This document shows, piece after piece, positions 62,701-64,000 of a stretch of 64,000 nucleotides of DNA. Every line of letters starts with the position of its first letter. The stretch's first letter is position 1. Source of the stretch: Hippasteria phrygiana (taxonomy: Eukaryota > Echinodermata > Asteroidea > Valvatida > Goniasteridae); NCBI GenBank assembly GCA_037893225.1, contig JAZGUH010000620.1:212533-276532 (forward strand). The letters are read 5' to 3'. A model generated the notes under the pieces. It searched no databases. It was not told the origin of the DNA and saw only the letters and a program-made list of their open reading frames with translations. A program made the position numbers and the translations under genes.

Positions 62701-64000
62701 ATTGCGAGGTTTAAATTTTCTCCACAAGTGTTAACTCTAAGAAGCCGCCGATAATTGCAACATGTAGCGCCAGATCTAAGCTATCCATACATGTCAAAAT
62801 TACTGAATTTGGTTGATATTTCATGCAATTATGAATGAGTAAAGCAAGTCCATACCCCAGGCAATTTGACATGCATGGAGCAATAAATAGACGGTAACAT
62901 GTACACAGATGTTGGCCGGAAAGAAAATAAACATTGCGAGGTTTGAATTTTCTCCACAAGTTTTAACTCTAAGAAGCCGCCGATAATTGCAACATGTAGC
63001 GCCAGATCTAAGCTATCCATACATGTCAAAATTACTGAATTTGGTTGATATTTCATGCAATTATGAATGAGTAAAGCAAGTCATACCCCAGGGAATTTGA
63101 CAGGCATGGAGCAATAAATAGAAGGTAATATGCACACAGATGTTGGCCGGAAAGAAAATATACATTGCGAGGTTAGAATTTTCTCCACAAGTTTTAACTC
63201 TAAGAAGCCGCCGATAATTGCAACATGTAGCGCCAGATCTAAGCTATCCATACATGTCAAAATTACTGAATTTGGTTGATATTTCATGCAATTATGAATG
63301 AGTAAAGCAAGTCCATACCCCAGGGAATTTGACAGGCACGGAGCAATAAATAGACGGTAACATATACACAGATGTTGGCCGGAAAGAAAATAAACATTGC
63401 GAGGTTTGAATTTTCTCCCCAGGTTTTAACTCTAAGAAGCCGCCGATAATTGCAACATGTAGCGCCAGATCTAAGCTATCCATACATGTCAAAATTACTG
63501 AATTTGGTTGATATTTCATGCAATTATGAATGAGTAAAGCAAGTCCATACCCCAGGGAATTTGACAGGCATGGAGCAATAAATAAGAGGTAATCTGCACA
63601 CAGATGGTGGCCGGGAAGAAAATAAACATTGCGAGGTTTGAATTTTCTCCACAAGTGTTAACTCTAAGAAGCCGCCGATAATTGCAACATGTAGCGCCAG
63701 ATCTAAGCTATCCATACATGTCAAAATTACTGAATTTGGTTGATATTTCATGCAATTATGAATGAGTAAAGCAAGTCCATACCCCAGGGAATTTGACATG
63801 CATGGAGCAATAAATAGACGGTAACATGTACACAGATGTTGGCCGGAAAGAAAATAAACATTGCGAGGTTTGAATTTTCTCCACAAGTTTTAACTCTAAG
63901 AAGCCGCCGATAATTGCAACATGTAGCGCCAGATCTAAGCTATCCATACATGTCAAAATTACTGAATTTGGTTGATATTTCATGAAATTATGAATGAGTA
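59776..64000. repeat. 10-mer tandem duplication, period 2,319 bp (second copy cut by window end)
   Basis: The first copy is 59776-62094; the second starts at 62095 and runs past the window. Five rare variants recur at exactly +2,319: GGTTTAAATT (60391/62710), CAGGCAATTTG (60539/62858), GGTTAGAATT (60853/63172), ACATATACAC (61041/63360) and TCTCCCCAGG (61095/63414). I saw no difference between the copies in the overlap I checked. Confidence 0.92.
63950..64000. repeat. Partial terminal monomer
   Basis: The first 51 bases of a further monomer, with the C36A change (CATGAAATT). It shows the array continues beyond the window. Confidence 0.95.

Larger units (their letters stand above)
1..64000. 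repeat. Satellite DNA array, 232-bp monomer, 276 full copies plus a partial copy
   Basis: The same ~232-bp unit repeats head to tail from the first to the last base. Starting each unit at ATGTCAAAAT gives starts at 1, 233, 465, 697 and 928, and the last complete unit ends at 63,949. Neighbouring units differ by roughly 0-10 substitutions (about 95-100% identity by eye). All units share one orientation and nothing unrelated interrupts them. Each has an AGATCT (BglII) site at monomer positions 214-219, so BglII would be expected to give a 231/232-bp ladder. Composition is about 38% GC with 6 CpG per unit. Arrays like this are known from eukaryotic centromeric, pericentromeric or subtelomeric heterochromatin; which applies here cannot be told from the window. 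I do not recognise the family. The window contains no gene. Confidence 0.98.
56298..64000. repeat. Array domain V
   Basis: It opens with a trimer matching domain I (56,298-56,992). It then has a 7-mer duplicated at 1,623 bp and a 10-mer duplicated at 2,319 bp. GGTAGATATT (T24A) occurs only here (near 57013, 58636, 60029 and 62349). The 231-bp class thins out: after 58,153 the only such units start at 60,704 and 63,023. No gene is visible. Confidence 0.7.

Noticed and set aside
39..63983. Hundreds of overlapping minus-strand open frames of 66-190 codons
   Set aside because: They are the same stop-poor stretch read once per monomer. The 232-bp unit shifts the frame at each step, so no frame continues, and the longest (at 3999-4571 and 7705-8277) only bridge two adjacent 231-bp units. 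Substitutions show no codon pattern and there are no recognisable domains.
1..64000. CRISPR array
   Set aside because: There is no short repeat alternating with unique spacers. The whole 232-bp unit is repeated and no cas-like genes are present.
1..64000. CENP-B box
   Set aside because: I looked in the monomer and its reverse complement for TTCG, four bases, A, two bases, CGGG. The rare GGTTCGAATT variants near 24708 and 43243 are not followed by A..CGGG.
1..64000. Transposon or retroelement body with terminal repeats
   Set aside because: No reverse transcriptase, transposase or integrase-like sequence, no long terminal repeats and no target-site duplications; every part is explained by the monomer.
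1..64000. rDNA or tandem RNA gene cluster
   Set aside because: The unit is too short for rRNA, and I recognise no 5S, U snRNA or tRNA core in either strand.
1..64000. Bacterial or phage origin with operons
   Set aside because: No ribosome-binding sites, operons or unique coding sequence. A homogeneous 64-kb, 232-bp satellite is a eukaryotic feature.
1..64000. Assembly artefact from repeated read joining
   Set aside because: Not fully excluded. Block copies carry different private mutations (for example near 10776, 46054, 56958 and 41214), which simple duplication of one contig would not give. The 59776-64000 duplication is the least protected from this doubt.

Overview
The whole 64 kb window is one uninterrupted, head-to-tail satellite DNA array. 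The unit is a 232-bp monomer (about 38% GC, hand-counted on one unit) with one BglII site (AGATCT) in every copy I examined. Phasing each unit at ATGTCAAAAT gives 276 complete monomers plus a 51-bp partial unit at the right edge. The arithmetic closes exactly: 276 x 232, minus 84 one-base deletions, plus 1 one-base insertion, equals 63,949. All units lie in the same orientation. I see no unique spacer, transposon insertion, inversion, simple-sequence tract, RNA gene or credible protein gene. Both edges lie inside the array, so its true length is unknown.

The organism must be a eukaryote: tens of kilobases of near-identical ~230-bp tandem repeat is typical of centromeric, pericentromeric or subtelomeric heterochromatin, and its assembly implies long reads. 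I do not recognise the monomer as a named family and do not assign a taxon. CpG is only mildly depleted (6 per monomer, observed/expected about 0.7 by hand count).

The information lies in the variant monomers and their order. Monomers differ at a limited set of linked diagnostic positions, mostly at positions 81-133 and at 36, 56, 60/61, 140, 172, 200 and 229. One clear class is a 231-bp monomer lacking one C of a CC pair at 60/61 (81 copies), recurring mostly every 2-5 monomers. Runs of variants are duplicated as multi-monomer blocks: 3-mers (695 bp), 5-mers (1,158-1,159 bp), 6-mers (1,390 bp), a 7-mer (1,623 bp), a 10-mer (2,319 bp), 16-mers (3,706 and 3,708 bp) and a 17-mer (3,938 bp). This is layered, irregular higher-order repeat structure rather than one fixed higher-order unit.

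Layout: domain I (1-24,325) holds the 16-mer and 17-mer duplications and the CTAG class; domain II (24,326-41,236) introduces the GTATTAAC/TTGTAAC class and holds 3-mer, 5-mer and 6-mer series; domain III (41,237-48,653) lacks that class and has a 16-mer duplication; domain IV (48,654-56,297) returns to domain II-like units; domain V (56,298-64,000) opens with a domain I-like trimer and then carries a 7-mer and a 10-mer duplication. No genes act together here. Any function would be structural (heterochromatin, centromere) or through satellite transcripts, which sequence alone cannot show.
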